DNA of 57,622 nt, from assembly GCF_000315625.1 (NCBI RefSeq), contig NW_005434643.1, forward strand, positions 364,825-422,446. Reading direction: 5' to 3'. The DNA is from Guillardia theta CCMP2712 (lineage: Eukaryota; Cryptophyceae; Pyrenomonadales; Geminigeraceae). The notes under the pieces are model-generated. The model was not told the origin of the DNA and made no database searches. It saw only the letters and a list, made by a program, of their open reading frames with translations. A program made the position numbers and the translations under genes. The stretch's first letter is position 1. Every line of letters begins with the position of its first letter. This document shows positions 37,120 to 48,853 of this stretch, piece after piece.

Positions 37120-40100
37120 TCATTGACATAGAACGTTGCGGAAGTTGACATACTGCTTGTGAAGGTGCTGCTTCACGTTGTACATCTCATCGAGCAACAC
37201 CTGCTCCTCCCCATCATCTCTCCGCGTCTGCCCCCCCACTCAGCCTCTCTACACTCACCTGAACCTCGCAGATGTGCCGCCGCAGGCCCTGCGTCTCGTC
37301 CCACTGCTTGAGCGGAATGAAAGTGCATGCCCCACTCTTGGCGTTCACCGTCCACCCCACCTGACCTCTTCACATCAGACTACCTCCTCCCACTCCCCCC
37401 TTTTCTCCCTTCACCACCCCCTTGTTCACCCCGAGCTCTGTTCACCCCACTCCGTTTCTTCTCCTCCTCTTCCCCCCTGCTCTCACCTCAAAGCACACGC
37501 AAAGATCCCTGTACCCCCCGCAAGATTGAAAGTCGTACTTGCGGTCATACCTGCAGCCCCCATAACTCTATCGCCTCCCTTGCTACCTCCACTCACCTGT
37601 TCTTGATGCTTGTGATGTTCAAGTACACATCTCCTTGCACCCCGCTTCCTGACTGCACAGCGAAAGTCCATCAGGCGCCTTTCACCTCACCCTCTTCCCT
37701 CACCTCGAGGTCACCTTGGCACGTCTGCTCCAGCTCCTCCAACATCGACCTGCCCAGTCCTGCTGCTACCGCCGACATCGACCGTACTTGCCGCACCCAC
37801 TCCAGCACCTCCTCAATCGACTTGACCACAACGGTGCATCGCACGAGGTCCGTCAAGCAGGAGGGGTCGCGGTGGTACGACCTCACCGTCTTCTGGATGG
37901 CTCGCTCGCATGACTTCACCTTCCCGTACTCCACCCTCCCCATTGGGTTCCACTGGCCCACCCACAGCTGGAACGCCGCGCTGATCTCGTGCGCTTCCTC
38001 AAACAGCTTCTCCAGACTCTTGCTGTGCTGCCGGATCTTATTGCTCCTCACCGAGTACCGCGATGCTTGCCTGCCCATCAACCTCGACCACACCCTTTCC
38101 CACAAACTCGCTTCCCTTGTTGTCCACGCCTTGAGCTTCAGGGAGATCACCAGGACTTCATTGCTGATTTCATCCAACTTGGTTGATGACTTTGACACAA
38201 CCCTGTCCCAGGTCTTTTCGAATCCTTCCATTGCAATATGGAGCTCTTTGAATGTCTGCCGATAGGATAACGAGTACCTGACCACAATGACGATGACAAT
38301 CAGCCAAGAAAGAACTCCCAGCACCAGGAACACGTGCTTTGTGTTCTCCTCGATCGTCAGCCCGTCTCTCAAGCAGTAAGCTCCATGAAGCAGAAACACC
38401 ACAATCCAGGCATAGTGCTGCACGAAGTGAACAAAAAAAATCACAATCAGGATGCATGCAATCAGCACAAAGGAAGAAAGTCCGCTGCACGACGACACAA
38501 AACCCGCATCGTCAGGATCGCACTGAATGAAATCCGACGCCGATGCAACGATCTTCAACCACAGGATAAGATGCATGGAACCTACCAAGACGCGCTTCGC
38601 GTTCAAGGGTGTGCTGTACTTGCTCACTGCGATCGCTGAAAGATACAGCACACCCCACAAAAACGCCAAGAACGAGTCGATCACTCTTGACACCTGAACA
38701 GTCTTCGGATGCTTCAACTCTTTGGAATTAGCGTCCACCATGAAGACAGAATTGGTAGCCAACATTCGTTGGACCATCACTGCCCCGAAGAACATCTGAT
38801 CCAGGCCTCCAAACGCAATGCAGCACTGCGCAGGAGTCTTGAGCAGTGCCGTTTCGAGCGAGTTGCTCGATCTCAGCGCAAGTATCCCGTCCACATCATC
38901 GTCCCGGTACAGGCTCAGTCTGGTGTTCAACGGCAGGAAACGCTGATCCTGAGCACAATTCTTGACTATCTCCCCTATTGCCTCCACTGCCTCGTCGTAA
39001 AATTCTTCCTTCGCCTTGTTGATCCGCTCGCACGGGTTCTCGCTGTCCTCGCACGCCTTTGTCCTCCCCGTTGACGTCGTCGTGCTCACGGCAGACAGCC
39101 GATCCAGAGAGTCGATGCTCCGCAGGGCGAAGAACTCGTGCAGCAGCTGGTACTTGTTCGTCGCTTGTAGCACCTGCAGCATCTCCATCCCCCGCGGGTT
39201 GTGCTTCTCAAAGTGCCAAACCTTCTCCACCACCTGCTCCCTCAGTTCCTTCACGAGATGGTTCGATATCATCTCCACAGCTCCCTTCGCAGCTCCCTTC
39301 GCTCCCATGTCCCTCTCAACCATGTACCATCCGCATGCCCCGCTCACTGCCCCAGGACAAGCGTCCAGCCCCAGATCCCCCCTGCTGGAGTTTGACAGAA
39401 GTTTCATCACCGCCAGTCTTACCGATATCCCGCTCAAATACTTCACTATCTTCTCAGGCTCCTCCTTCACTCCTGCTCCCTGTAGAATGCAACTCGCACT
39501 CTCGCTATTCAGCTTCGAGCCTGCCGAGCTCAGCCTCTCTATGGCGTCTCTCAGCGACACACGCCCTCCTCCCTCGTCTCGAAGGATCGGCAGCACTAGC
39601 CTCACCCTACCCGCTTTCGTCTCCAGCAGGTAGATCATCGCCAGTGCAACCTGCAGAAAGTCGTTCTCTGTGTCCGCCTCCTCCCGCACTTGTTCCAGCG
39701 TCCCCAACACACTCGTCGCCCTCCCCCACGTGACCACCGGAACGAACATGGTGCAGTTGCAGACAAACTTCTCCTTGCTGAAGGCGTGCCGGTTCAGCGA
39801 CAGGTATGATATGCAGTCAGCGTCCAGGTAGGTCTTATGAGCGTAGATTTTGAAAAGCCATGATGACTCTTCCTCTAGCCGCTCGTGCGTCAGCCGATGA
39901 AGCTCGTCGGCAAACTCCTGCTCATTGAACCCTCCCAGCAGCTTCTTGCCTGACTCTTCGGGGAGCGTTGGGGCAACTCCATCGGGTCTCTTGATGGGGT
40001 GCCAGCGGAAGATGAAGAAGTGAACGTTGTCATCCGAGTACCGCAGAGAGCTTTGAGACTTGCGGTGGAGGACGTTAAGTCGGGAGGGCTGCTTGAAGAG

Positions 40101-40208
40101 CACAAGCAGCTTTGAGCTCATTCGAAATCCGCAAGATCCTTGATCAGGGTATACCCGAACTATCGTGGAACAGTAGCTGTGTCGAGGTCCAGATCCGTCA
40201 CGTTCCAA
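37120..40208 (-). CDS. Multi-pass membrane protein with TIR-like N-terminus and RelA/SpoT-like C-terminus
   Basis: Five exons: 40208-37704, 37652-37597, 37550-37487, 37360-37259, 37200-37120, all in phase, for 935 residues. Residues about 60-165 look like a TIR-type fold: strand FFIFRW, helix FADELHRLTHE, YLDADCI, and a strand ending CTMFVPVVTWG. A long helical middle follows, then four or more membrane helices (for example DSFLAFLWGVLYLSAIAV and FLVLGVLSWLIVIVIVV) at about 520-680. The C-terminus resembles RelA/SpoT nucleotidyltransferases: LTDLVRCTVVVKSIEEVL, NRYDRKYDF, GGYRDL (compare GYQSLH) and ICEVQVLL (compare EVQI), then a helix with H..YV.FRN. The motifs form only after splicing, which supports the small exons. 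Catalysis is not proven. An alternative start is the ATG 29 codons downstream. Confidence 0.72.
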
Positions 40209-40449
40209 TTCCTTTCAACATGTGAACATGATAGACACGCCACACATGAGAGGCATTCTCGGGACGCGGAGATGAACGAGACCGGTAAGGGGTGCAGGGA
40301 TAAGCAGAAACAAGGAAAGCGCTTGCGGGGAAAGGGAGGTATGCGACTGGCAGGAAAGGGCGGAAAAGCAGAATAGAGCTACGAGCTGAGGGAGGAGAGG
40401 AGGGTGAGGAGGGAGAAGTGGGGGAGGAGACAGAAAGCAGAGAGAAAGC

Positions 40450-40483
<34 letters not shown>

Positions 40484-42292
40484 AGAGAAGGACTGTGTAT
40501 GTGCGTGTTGGGGATGCTGAACGAAGGTTGTCTTGAGACAGAAGTGATTTCCGGAATGTTCGATTTCTCACCTCTTGATTTCAAATTATCACCTCTCATC
40601 ATTCGAAAATCTTCCACTGATGGTCTTTTAGTCAACAGCGATCAATGGTCATTCTTGCCGGAGTTGCTTTTTTTTTTTTTTAATGCTTTGTAGGTTTTCG
40701 TGAGTTGTTCAAGATTTGAAATGCGTTGTTTTTATTCCAAAATAAAGAACTAAATATAGTACCCCCGGTGAAATTATTCGGACTAGGCTAGGGGAGTTTT
40801 CATATCATCCGCACTTCACCATAACGCGGATAATATTAACAAGAAAATGTTTAGAGGTAAGTTGTTTGTTGCCCTCAAAAATAAAAAAAAACCAGAAAAT
40901 CGCTTCATCCAAAGTGGGGTAGGAGCACGGGCATTTAGCAGGGTAGGGTACTGTATTCCATTTTAGAAATCGCAGGGGTTAAAATGGCCTATCGATGACG
41001 GGTGGGTGGACCTGCCAAGTGCAAAGCTGTCAGAATATCACAACGGCTCGCTGGAGATCGAAATCTTGAAACTTAAAAACAGAACGGTTCGTGTTTATTT
41101 TGATTGATTACACCACCCCACCCGTAGTTGCTCTGGCTAGATACTACCCCAACATTTATACCCACCAACAAACACCATGTACCCTTGAAACCCCTTGCAA
41201 GTACCCCCTTACATAAGAATTCAAAACACTACCCCCACCCTCAATCTTTTGCTCATCCTCTCACATCACTTGTGCCTACCCGGCCTCCGAGCAACAAATT
41301 ACCACCCCATATCTACCGACAACCCCCCTAGACTAAGTGTAACATACGGGTAGTCCTCTACAACCTGGTGTACCTTTTTGTAGGTACCTACACTACCCCT
41401 ACTCCTTATCCTACCCCTACCCCCTTCGTATGAAGAGCGCAACCCACTCCCCTACATAGCAGGACATAGGCTAGGTGGCCTGAGATAGGTGATCCGAAGT
41501 CCTAGGTTGGATATGACTCGGGTCTATCCGAGTCTCGGAACGAGTTGTTTTAATCCTATGGCGAAAGCGAACAGAAGCGAAAGGGAGGAGATGAGAGGGC
41601 GGGAAAGGGAGGATGTAGGAGGCACACATGGGGTCTATAGGGAGATATACGAGGATGCCAGATAGGATAATTGAAAGAGGGAGAGGAGACGAGTGATCGA
41701 GCGGAGGAGAAGAATAGTCCGTGGGGTTCAAATGCAATAAGCAAGAGAGAAGTTAGGGAGAGGGATAGAGGGCAAGAGCTCTCGTGATGTGCACAACGAA
41801 AGGAGGGATAGCGAATCGGATGAAGCATTCAGCCCAAGAATGCCAGGGGAAGGAAAAGTTTGGCGTGCAGGAGCAGGCAAAGTGCTCCGCACAAAGTGAT
41901 ACAAATACAAAGGATTCTTGCGGAAAGTCCTAAAAACATCACGGAGAGTGCAGAAAACTGGTGCTCTAGGTAGAAAGAAGAAACATAGTTGGCAGGGATT
42001 TCTGGTTTAAATTTAGTCTGTTGACCATGGGGAAAATGGCCTGACCATTTCATAGGCTCAAGAAGATCGGGACTGTTTTGTGAGCTAGAAAAGCAAATGC
42101 CATGATTTGATGAGCGCCTGTTGATTCATGACAGCCGAACATTGAAAAGCATTGGATCAATTGGGACGTTGACATCTTGTCGTAACTTGTTGTATGGACA
42201 GAGAATAGTGTAGGAAGAAGCGTGAAGAAAACATCAGCACAAGAAATTTGGTTGGAAGTCTTCTGGGTTGTGACGAACATCGAAGGAAGGAA
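40209..42292. other. Spacer, no gene seen
   Basis: About 2.1 kb. A (GA)n run lies at 40460-40485, a T run near 40665, and a stretch rich in CTACCCC/ACCCCC words at 41105-41460. Open frames here have skewed composition and no splice support. The last few hundred bases presumably hold the promoter of the 42.3-kb gene. Confidence 0.5.
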
Positions 42293-42850
42293 ATGACTCT
42301 TGTATCCCCTTCATCGACGCTTCCAGATGAATGGCAGGAGCGGTCGACATCGAGGATCTCACTCAAACGGAACAAACCTCCGACTCTCACCTGCTACATA
42401 CCTCTTGTCAAGGTCGATGACCCGCTGGTGGGGAGCTCGGAGACTGGCGACAATGGCAAAGAGCAGGAAGAATGGCCGGTGTTTCATCGGAACAGCATAG
42501 GAAGGAGCGAGAGCAGCTCGTCGTCAACGAGCTCCAGGACCAACACTGTGTCCTACTTTGCCAGGTGGGATGAAGACAGAGGGCCGGGGTCGTTCAACCG
42601 GATCACAGGAGTCCTTGAGAACGGAAGGGTCTTGATAGAAGGTCACGAGTACGAGAGCCTGAAGGACTTCGTGGATGACATCCGCAATGGTCAGCTCGCC
42701 TTCAGCCATGGCGGCCATGGCGAAGGGGAAGAGGGGCCAAGTTCTCTTGCCTGCACTCCCTCCCATGGCCATGGCGTCCCTCCAACCCCGAAGCGCATGA
42801 CGAGCTATGCTGAGGCGCATGCGAACAAGTTCTCCCTCGTCTTCTCGTGA
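42293..42850 (+). CDS. Small hydrophilic protein, unknown
   Basis: 185 residues from the ATG at 42293. No introns are needed. The N-terminal half is Ser/Arg-rich and likely disordered. The middle reads SYFARWDEDRGPGSFNRI, followed by GVLENGRVLIEGHEYESL and KDFVDDIRNG, which look like a compact small domain (strand, turn, strand, helix). It weakly recalls RAMA-type DNA-modification reader modules, but I would not assign it. The C-terminus has His/Gly runs. Codon use resembles accepted genes here. Confidence 0.55.
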   Translation: MTLVSPSSTLPDEWQERSTSRISLKRNKPPTLTCYIPLVKVDDPLVGSSETGDNGKEQEEWPVFHRNSIGRSESSSSSTSSRTNTVSYFARWDEDRGPGSFNRITGVLENGRVLIEGHEYESLKDFVDDIRNGQLAFSHGGHGEGEEGPSSLACTPSHGHGVPPTPKRMTSYAEAHANKFSLVFS

Positions 42851-43008
42851 GCGGGGGTGTGAATAGTGTGCAAACTGAATCTACATGAACATCTGGTACA
42901 TAGAAAGACTGTGTGATGATCTGTACAGTAAAGACTTCAATCCAAGACAAGCATGCGATCGCTGCCAGAGGTTTCTAGATTACATCCCGTCATCAACGGC
43001 CTTGTTCC

Positions 43009-43478
43009 TCACTTCCCAGTGACATGGTCCCCGAGCTCTAGCGGTGAGGCCTCCTCCACTAGCTCGGCTTGTTGCTGCGGTTTCATGAGTCTGGCTAAAA
43101 GCAAGCAGACGGAGAAAGAGGGGACAGAGGGGACAGTACCTTAAGCCATAGGGCAAGATCGTTCTCCGAGTGAACTCGCGACCCATTTCTCTTTCCGCCA
43201 GCTCGCTTCACAGCTATACAAACATGAGCGTCCTCCGCTTCCTCTCCCTGAGACCCTGCCCCATCCTCCCTCTTCCTGCTCTTCTTCTCTCCCTGCACTC
43301 TCCTCTCCTTCTTCATCACACACGTACCTGTAGGATGGAGCGATGGAAGGGGAGCGAGCACGTCAAGGGACTCCGCACTCTCCTTGCCAGGCAATTCAAA
43401 CTTCCTCCTCTCGGCGTCTGCCTCGAACTCCGCCTAGAGGAGGAGGATGCACGTCAGAAGCGTTTCTCCCTCTCTTTC

Positions 43479-43545
<67 letters not shown>

Positions 43546-44983
43546 ACTCAATCTCACCTGCTGCGCAACAACTTCCTTAAGGATCGCTTGCGCCTCTGAC
43601 TCGAAGGCCTCCAGTACTGTGCAGTTGCAAGAGCTCTTGGAGCCCTGGGGAAGAAAGGAGAAAGGGGGTGGGGTGAGGGACAGGAAGAGGAAGGAAGGGA
43701 GGAAGACAAAAAGGGGAGGGAGAGAAAGGGAAACGCAAGGAGGATGCGACAAAGAGCAGCGAGGAGGAGACCAGTATGGTAAGACCGGGCAGCGGGATGA
43801 AAGCACTCAGCAGGAGGAGATGCTGTGAGGAAGCACTGCTGGAGGAAGAGAAAGGGACGAGTCACACACCTGCGACGAGGTTCGCACCCTGACAGCTCCG
43901 ACTGAGGAAAGGCTCTCTTCATCCTCGCTGCCCTGGCTCTGCAAAGAGCCGCAGAGCTCCTTCCTCTTGTCGTCCAGCCTCAAGCAGATCTTCTGGAACG
44001 CTTCTCGCAGTTCCTTGAGCCGCTGCTGCTCCCGCGCCACGTGCTCGGCTCCTTTGGGAGTGAAGCAGTTCTGTGAAGGAATGGTGAGGACGAAGAGCTT
44101 GCGGAGGTAAGCAGATGGAGGGAACGCACGCAGGCTTGTAGGAAGGCATGATACGAAAGATGACAGGAGGTGGAGGAGGAAGGAAAGGCATGGAGGGAGA
44201 GCATCGGGGGAGGGCATGGAGGGAGTAGAGGGAGGGAGGAGTTTGAGGAATAGAGGGAGGGGAAGGAGGGAGATTGTTCGATACATCGATGTTGTCCTTC
44301 TCTGCTACTGAGTCGCAGATCAAGTTCGCCACCAGCCGCATGTCCCACTTGCATTCGAAGCAGAGCTCCGTCGCCTTGGCCGTCATGGCACGGAAGGCAG
44401 GGTCCGCCATCTCCTTGCCGATATGCTGGTAGAGAAGCTTGTTTTTCTGATCATAACATGTGAGGAAGAGACAACGAGGGCTCTTGTTGTGTGTGATGAT
44501 TGCACAAGTAGGTAATTCAGCGAAGGAGGAAGTGGAGAGGAGGAACAGGAACAAGGCTGGGAAGCATCGGGTGTGAAGATCATCGTATGATGGAAGGGGA
44601 TGGCTGATAGGCTAGAAGAACACAAAGAATGACGGTGAACAACATGCACATCTCATGTTTGTATCATGACTTTCTCGTATGTCTGTTCGTCACCTCCATG
44701 AGTTTGTTGAGTTGGTCTGACACCGTCTTGGGCACCTCCGACATGGCCTGTTCCCCAACGTTAGTCTCGACCAGCCCTGAGCTCTCAAGCTCCCACCTCC
44801 CTCCCTGTCGCCAGCTTGCAGAACTTGACGTCTTTGAGCTGAAGCTGACTGTCAACAATCTCTCCTCGCCGACACCCGTGACCTCACCTTCGCTGCTCCT
44901 GCTCCTCCTGCTCCCCCCTCGCTCGGCTTTGTCGAACTCTCACTTAATGTCGACCGGTTGTCAAGATCCAGGGAAGGAGGCAT
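43009..44983 (-). CDS. Eight-exon helical protein, unknown
   Basis: Proposed exons: 44983-44888, 44747-44694, 44446-44285, 44070-43870, 43644-43558, 43433-43324, 43205-43140, 43090-43009, all GT-AG and phase-continuous, for 285 residues. The N-terminus is acidic and Ser/Gly-rich. Then comes a helical region (SEVPKTVSDQLNKLME, KNKLLYQHIGKEMADPAF) with two Cys (ELCFECKWDMR), and a charged helix (AREQQRLKELREAFQKICLR) likely to form a coiled coil. The end reads LMKPQQQAELVEEASPLEL. No known family and no membrane segment. That eight short exons keep one frame supports the model; an additional 5' exon cannot be excluded. Confidence 0.62.
43483..43542. repeat. (CTGC)n microsatellite, about 15 units
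   Basis: A tetranucleotide array inside the intron between the 43644-43558 and 43433-43324 exons. It gives a spurious QAGR-type frame on the minus strand. Confidence 0.9.
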
Positions 44984-45477
44984 GAAGTCATCGTGCTGAG
45001 TACCAGGAGACGAAGCCTCCGAGAAGAACTTGAGTGGGAGCGTCAGGCACCAGCAACGAGGAGAAAGACACAAGGATGACGATGAGAGGGGAGGAGGACG
45101 ACGAAGACTCTTGTCGGGTTACAGTAACAAGACAACAGGGAGGATGTAGGAGCGCCAGCGGAAGAGGAGGAGGAAGATGCAGTTGAGCAGCAGGAAAAAT
45201 AGGAACAAGAGCACTCGACAGAAAATCTTCAAGTCAACAGCAGAACAGTGTTCATCCAGCAGAGGAGAAAGGGGACGTTTGAGCAGGCAGAAAAGCAAGA
45301 AAGAAACAACAAGTCAAACAAAGGCATCACGTCACCTTGTTGACAGGCGGGTGGAGCTCAGGGGAGGACAAGACAGTCCAGACTGGAGCGACGTACTGGA
45401 AGTCAGAGAAGACATCGTTGGCCTTGGGGACTGCAAAGGGGACAGCAGTCACTGCCATCATCATCGCTTCCTCCTCG
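44984..45477. other. Spacer between two minus-strand genes
   Basis: About 490 bp between the end of the PH-AGC kinase and the start of the next minus-strand gene. Purine-rich on the plus strand. No coding signal. Confidence 0.5.
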
Positions 45478-48400
45478 TCATTGTTCTTTCGTACCAGTCT
45501 TGATCTCTGCGTCAGCGCTGATGTGCGAGAAATCGACCTGCAAAATAGGGTTTGAGAAAGACATGCTGATGGAATGAAAGCGAGAATGGCAGGAAAGAAA
45601 AAGGATGGGAGGGAGGGAGGGAGGGAGGGAAGGAAAAGAAACCATTCATGCAGCGAGCAAACGCGTTACACAGAGTGGCCTCCCCCCCCCTCCCCCCCCG
45701 CCTTTGTTGTCAATAAGCTTCAATTCCTTCCTCTCATCCCACACATCACGGTCACCGTGAAATTTGGCGAAAAATTCTTCACGTCTGTGATGTCTCGAAC
45801 TCTTGGCTTGAAGGGTGGCTCCTCCTTCTCAATCGTCACTTCCACTTCCCAATGAATGTTATTCTCAACATCCACTCCCTCTCCGTCCCTAGTCCTCAGT
45901 GTTTCCCTCCTCCTGCTCCAAATCTCTTCTGCTTTCTTGTACTCTGCTCCCTGCATCATCATCCTTCATCCTCTCCACTTCTCTTCCCGCCCCTCCCTCT
46001 CTTCCTGCTCTTCCACTCTCCTGTCTCCTTCTGACCGTCTCACCTCCATGGCGAGCAGTTTGTGCCATCGGACTGGCTCTAGCCAGGAAACATTCTTCCA
46101 TTTCTTCTCGATGCTTGTTGCGTCGTAACCCTGCTCACCGAGTATCACCCCCCCGAAGGCTCCTGCCCTTTTCTCTGTCTCCTCATCATAAACTCGCCCT
46201 CCCAACCACCCTCGCTCCCACCCTCTCACCCACCCTCCCTCCCACCCCTTCTCTTTCTCTACTCCCTTCCTCTCTCTCTCCGCCCCCACCCCCCTCCCCC
46301 TCCTCCTAGTCTTGCCCAGCTCTTCCATTTCTTGTCTATCTCACCACTTGTTCATCCGTCACGTCTTCCCGCCCAAGTCTCTTGGAGCTGTCAACGTTCA
46401 ACTGCACAGCACAAAGTCAGCTCTCCTCCTTCCTCTCCGTCCTACTCCTCTCCGTCCTACTCCTCCTCTCCTCCCATCCTCCCATCCTCCCATCCTCTTT
46501 GTCCTAGCTTCCAATCCTCCACCATCACTCCCATTCCTGCTCCTCACCAGCCCTCGAACCATCCGTCGCGCCTCGCTGGAGATGTTGGAAGGAAACTCGA
46601 TTGGCTGAGTCAGCAGCGCCTCATACGCCTTCTTTGTGTTCTCCTGGTAGAAGGGCGGAAGACCCACGAGCATCTCGTAGATAAGGATCCCAAGCGACCA
46701 CCAGTCTGCCTCCTTGCCATGCCCCTGCTTCAGCAGAATCTCCGGCGCCATGTAGTAGGGAGAGCCAACCTGTGAATGGCTGGTAAGATCGGAGGGATCA
46801 GGGAGAGAGGAGGGAGGAGGGAGGAGGGAGGGGTTTCAGGGAAAGAAGAAGAAGAAGAAGAGAGGAGGGAGAGAGGAGGGAGGGAGGAAGCGGGTGAGAG
46901 GAAGAAAGGAGGAAAAGAAGAGTAGGAAGAAAGTGAGACGACAGAAAGAGCGACGAGAGAGGCAAGGTCTGAGCAACAGGGGAAGATGCCAGGGGAGAGG
47001 AGGAGATATCAGAGAAGGCTCTCGTCTTACCATACTGAACGCACGATCATCGTCGCTCTGGTCGTCTTTGCTGTGTCCGAAGTCGGTGAGGCGGATGTGG
47101 CCCTTCTCGTCGAGCAGAATGTTCTCAGGTTTCAGGTCCCTATAGATGATATTCATCTTGTGTAGATACTCCAGCGCCAAGATAATCTCAGCTGCGTAGA
47201 AGCGAGCTCGCGGTTCGGAGAAGTGTTTTTCCCTTGTAATGTAAGAGAAGAGCTCACCCCCGTTGATGAAGTCCATCACAAAACAGAGCCGGTTGGCAGT
47301 CTGGAACGCATAATGCAGCTGGACAATAAAGGGGTGGTTGACGACTTCCAGTATCCTCCTCTCGGCTTTTGTGGACTCAACGAGCCACCGCTTGTAGACT
47401 GACTTGTCGATGTTGATGATGCCCCGAAGATGCTCTCTGTCCTGAAGCTCCTTCTCAAACTCTGCCCGAGTCTGCTCCTTCTTCTTTAGCGTGTCTTTCC
47501 GGATGATCTTCATGGCGTATATCTTGCCAGTATCAAGCTTCTTTACCTTTGAACGCATCATTCGACAGAGAGAAAAATACTAGTCCGCAACCTGCAGGAC
47601 TTTCCCATATGCTCCCTTCCCAACAATGTTGAGGAGTTCAAAATCGGATATACAGACTCCCTCCCTCCCTACTCCCAGAAATCCTTCGATCTTCTTGACC
47701 CATTCAAGCAGCTGCAATCCAAGTCACTTTGTGTTGAGCTCACTCACAGGAGGAAGAGAAGAGGAGGACGGAAAGAGCAATCGAATGAGTCCACAAGCAT
47801 AGATGACACAGCAAGCAGGTCAGGCATCTATACAGCGGGATACAGGCATTCGCATCAGAAGGACTCGAGTCACTGAGTCTCACTGATGATCGGTTGGGAG
47901 CTTCGAGGAAATATTCCCTCCGATGAGGGTGAAAGATGCCTGACATCAGCAAGTCAACAGAGGCTCATGTCGTAAGAGCGTGAGGGAAACCGATCGTGTT
48001 AAGTTTCTTGGTGTGCTGCAAACAAACAATCACACGAGAAACGACAACAAAACAGGCAAGACCTGTTCCGCCGTAGCTAGGGAGCAACCGGCAAGATCGA
48101 TGACACCTTTGGGCCTGACATCATTGATCGCGTTATATGGTTTTCACAAAAGTATGGGTTCAACTTCTTCTGTGAAAGGAAATCCTTCTCGTCCGCCCAG
48201 TACATGATCTTCCCTTCGTAAAGAACAAAATACCTCTGCTAGCATGTCATCATCACAAGACCTCTAATCACAGCATTCCTGCTGCCAGCGCTTGACAAGC
48301 CTGCGAACCACAAGTCACGAGAGGACGGCAACAGCACTTCTGAAAGACCTGCTCTTCCCTTGCTTCGCGAGGTAACCCCTTCGGCGCAGTCAGCAACAAC

Positions 48401-48853
48401 GGACGACAGAGAAAGATGTCACACTTTTGCAGTGGAGTCTTGCCATGTGGAAAATCCTCTTCCTGCGATCTCTTGGACCCTGGAGACGACAGATGCATCG
48501 CTGAGATCTACGTTTGCCACGTCAACCGCACGCGGGCCATCCCTTGAGGAGGAACGCACCTTGGGTGAAGACGAAATCCAACGGCTGTGTGCCTACTAAC
48601 ATGTCACGATTGCTGACACAGTGACGATACATCTGTACATGGCTGCCGTCCATCGAGTCATGGCTCCTCCTCTGTCAGCGAAGGGCACCGTGAGTTTGTG
48701 ACTAACAAAGGGGAGCGGGAGGTAATCTAGCCTTACCTCAACCCCTCCGTCATGGTTTGGGCTGCTATGGAAGCCAAACCCCCATCCTGTGCATCTGTCA
48801 GCTGCAACCTCAATAACACAAGGGTGCGATCTATTGCCTGCATGGAAATCCAT
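45478..48853 (-). CDS. AGC-family Ser/Thr kinase with PH domain
   Basis: Fifteen proposed exons, 563 residues: 48853-48737, 48671-48560, 48507-48423, 48300-48279, 48235-48165, 48114-48063, 48015-47991, 47939-47884, 47711-47592, 47546-47031, 46769-46548, 46401-46363, 46130-46044, 45863-45756, 45537-45478. The N-terminus (GWGFGFHSSPNHDGG) is unassigned. A PH domain follows (LVKRWQQ, RYFVLYEGKIMYW, PKGVIDLAG, REYFLEAP, LLEWVKKI), then the kinase: VGKGAYGKV, YAMKII, YRDLKPEN, TDFGHSK, SPYYMAPE, ADWWSLGILIYEML. The tail has PPFKPRV and FSHISADAEIKTG. Such kinases are recruited to phosphoinositides by the PH domain, as in PKB/Akt. Oddities: extra residues between the catalytic Lys and helix C, no C-terminal hydrophobic FxxF motif, and one intron (48278-48236) starting GA instead of GT. 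Kinase and PH are certain; the first two exons are less so. Confidence 0.85.

Noticed and set aside
37327-38265. 312-codon plus frame opposite the membrane protein
   Set aside because: Shadow of the minus-strand exons; composition is Ser/Pro/His-rich, as expected of antisense.
39016-39733. Plus frames of 205 and 224 codons
   Set aside because: Antisense shadows of the 37120-40208 gene.
43343-43828. ORFs containing PACLPACL repeats
   Set aside because: Translation of the CTGC microsatellite in an intron.
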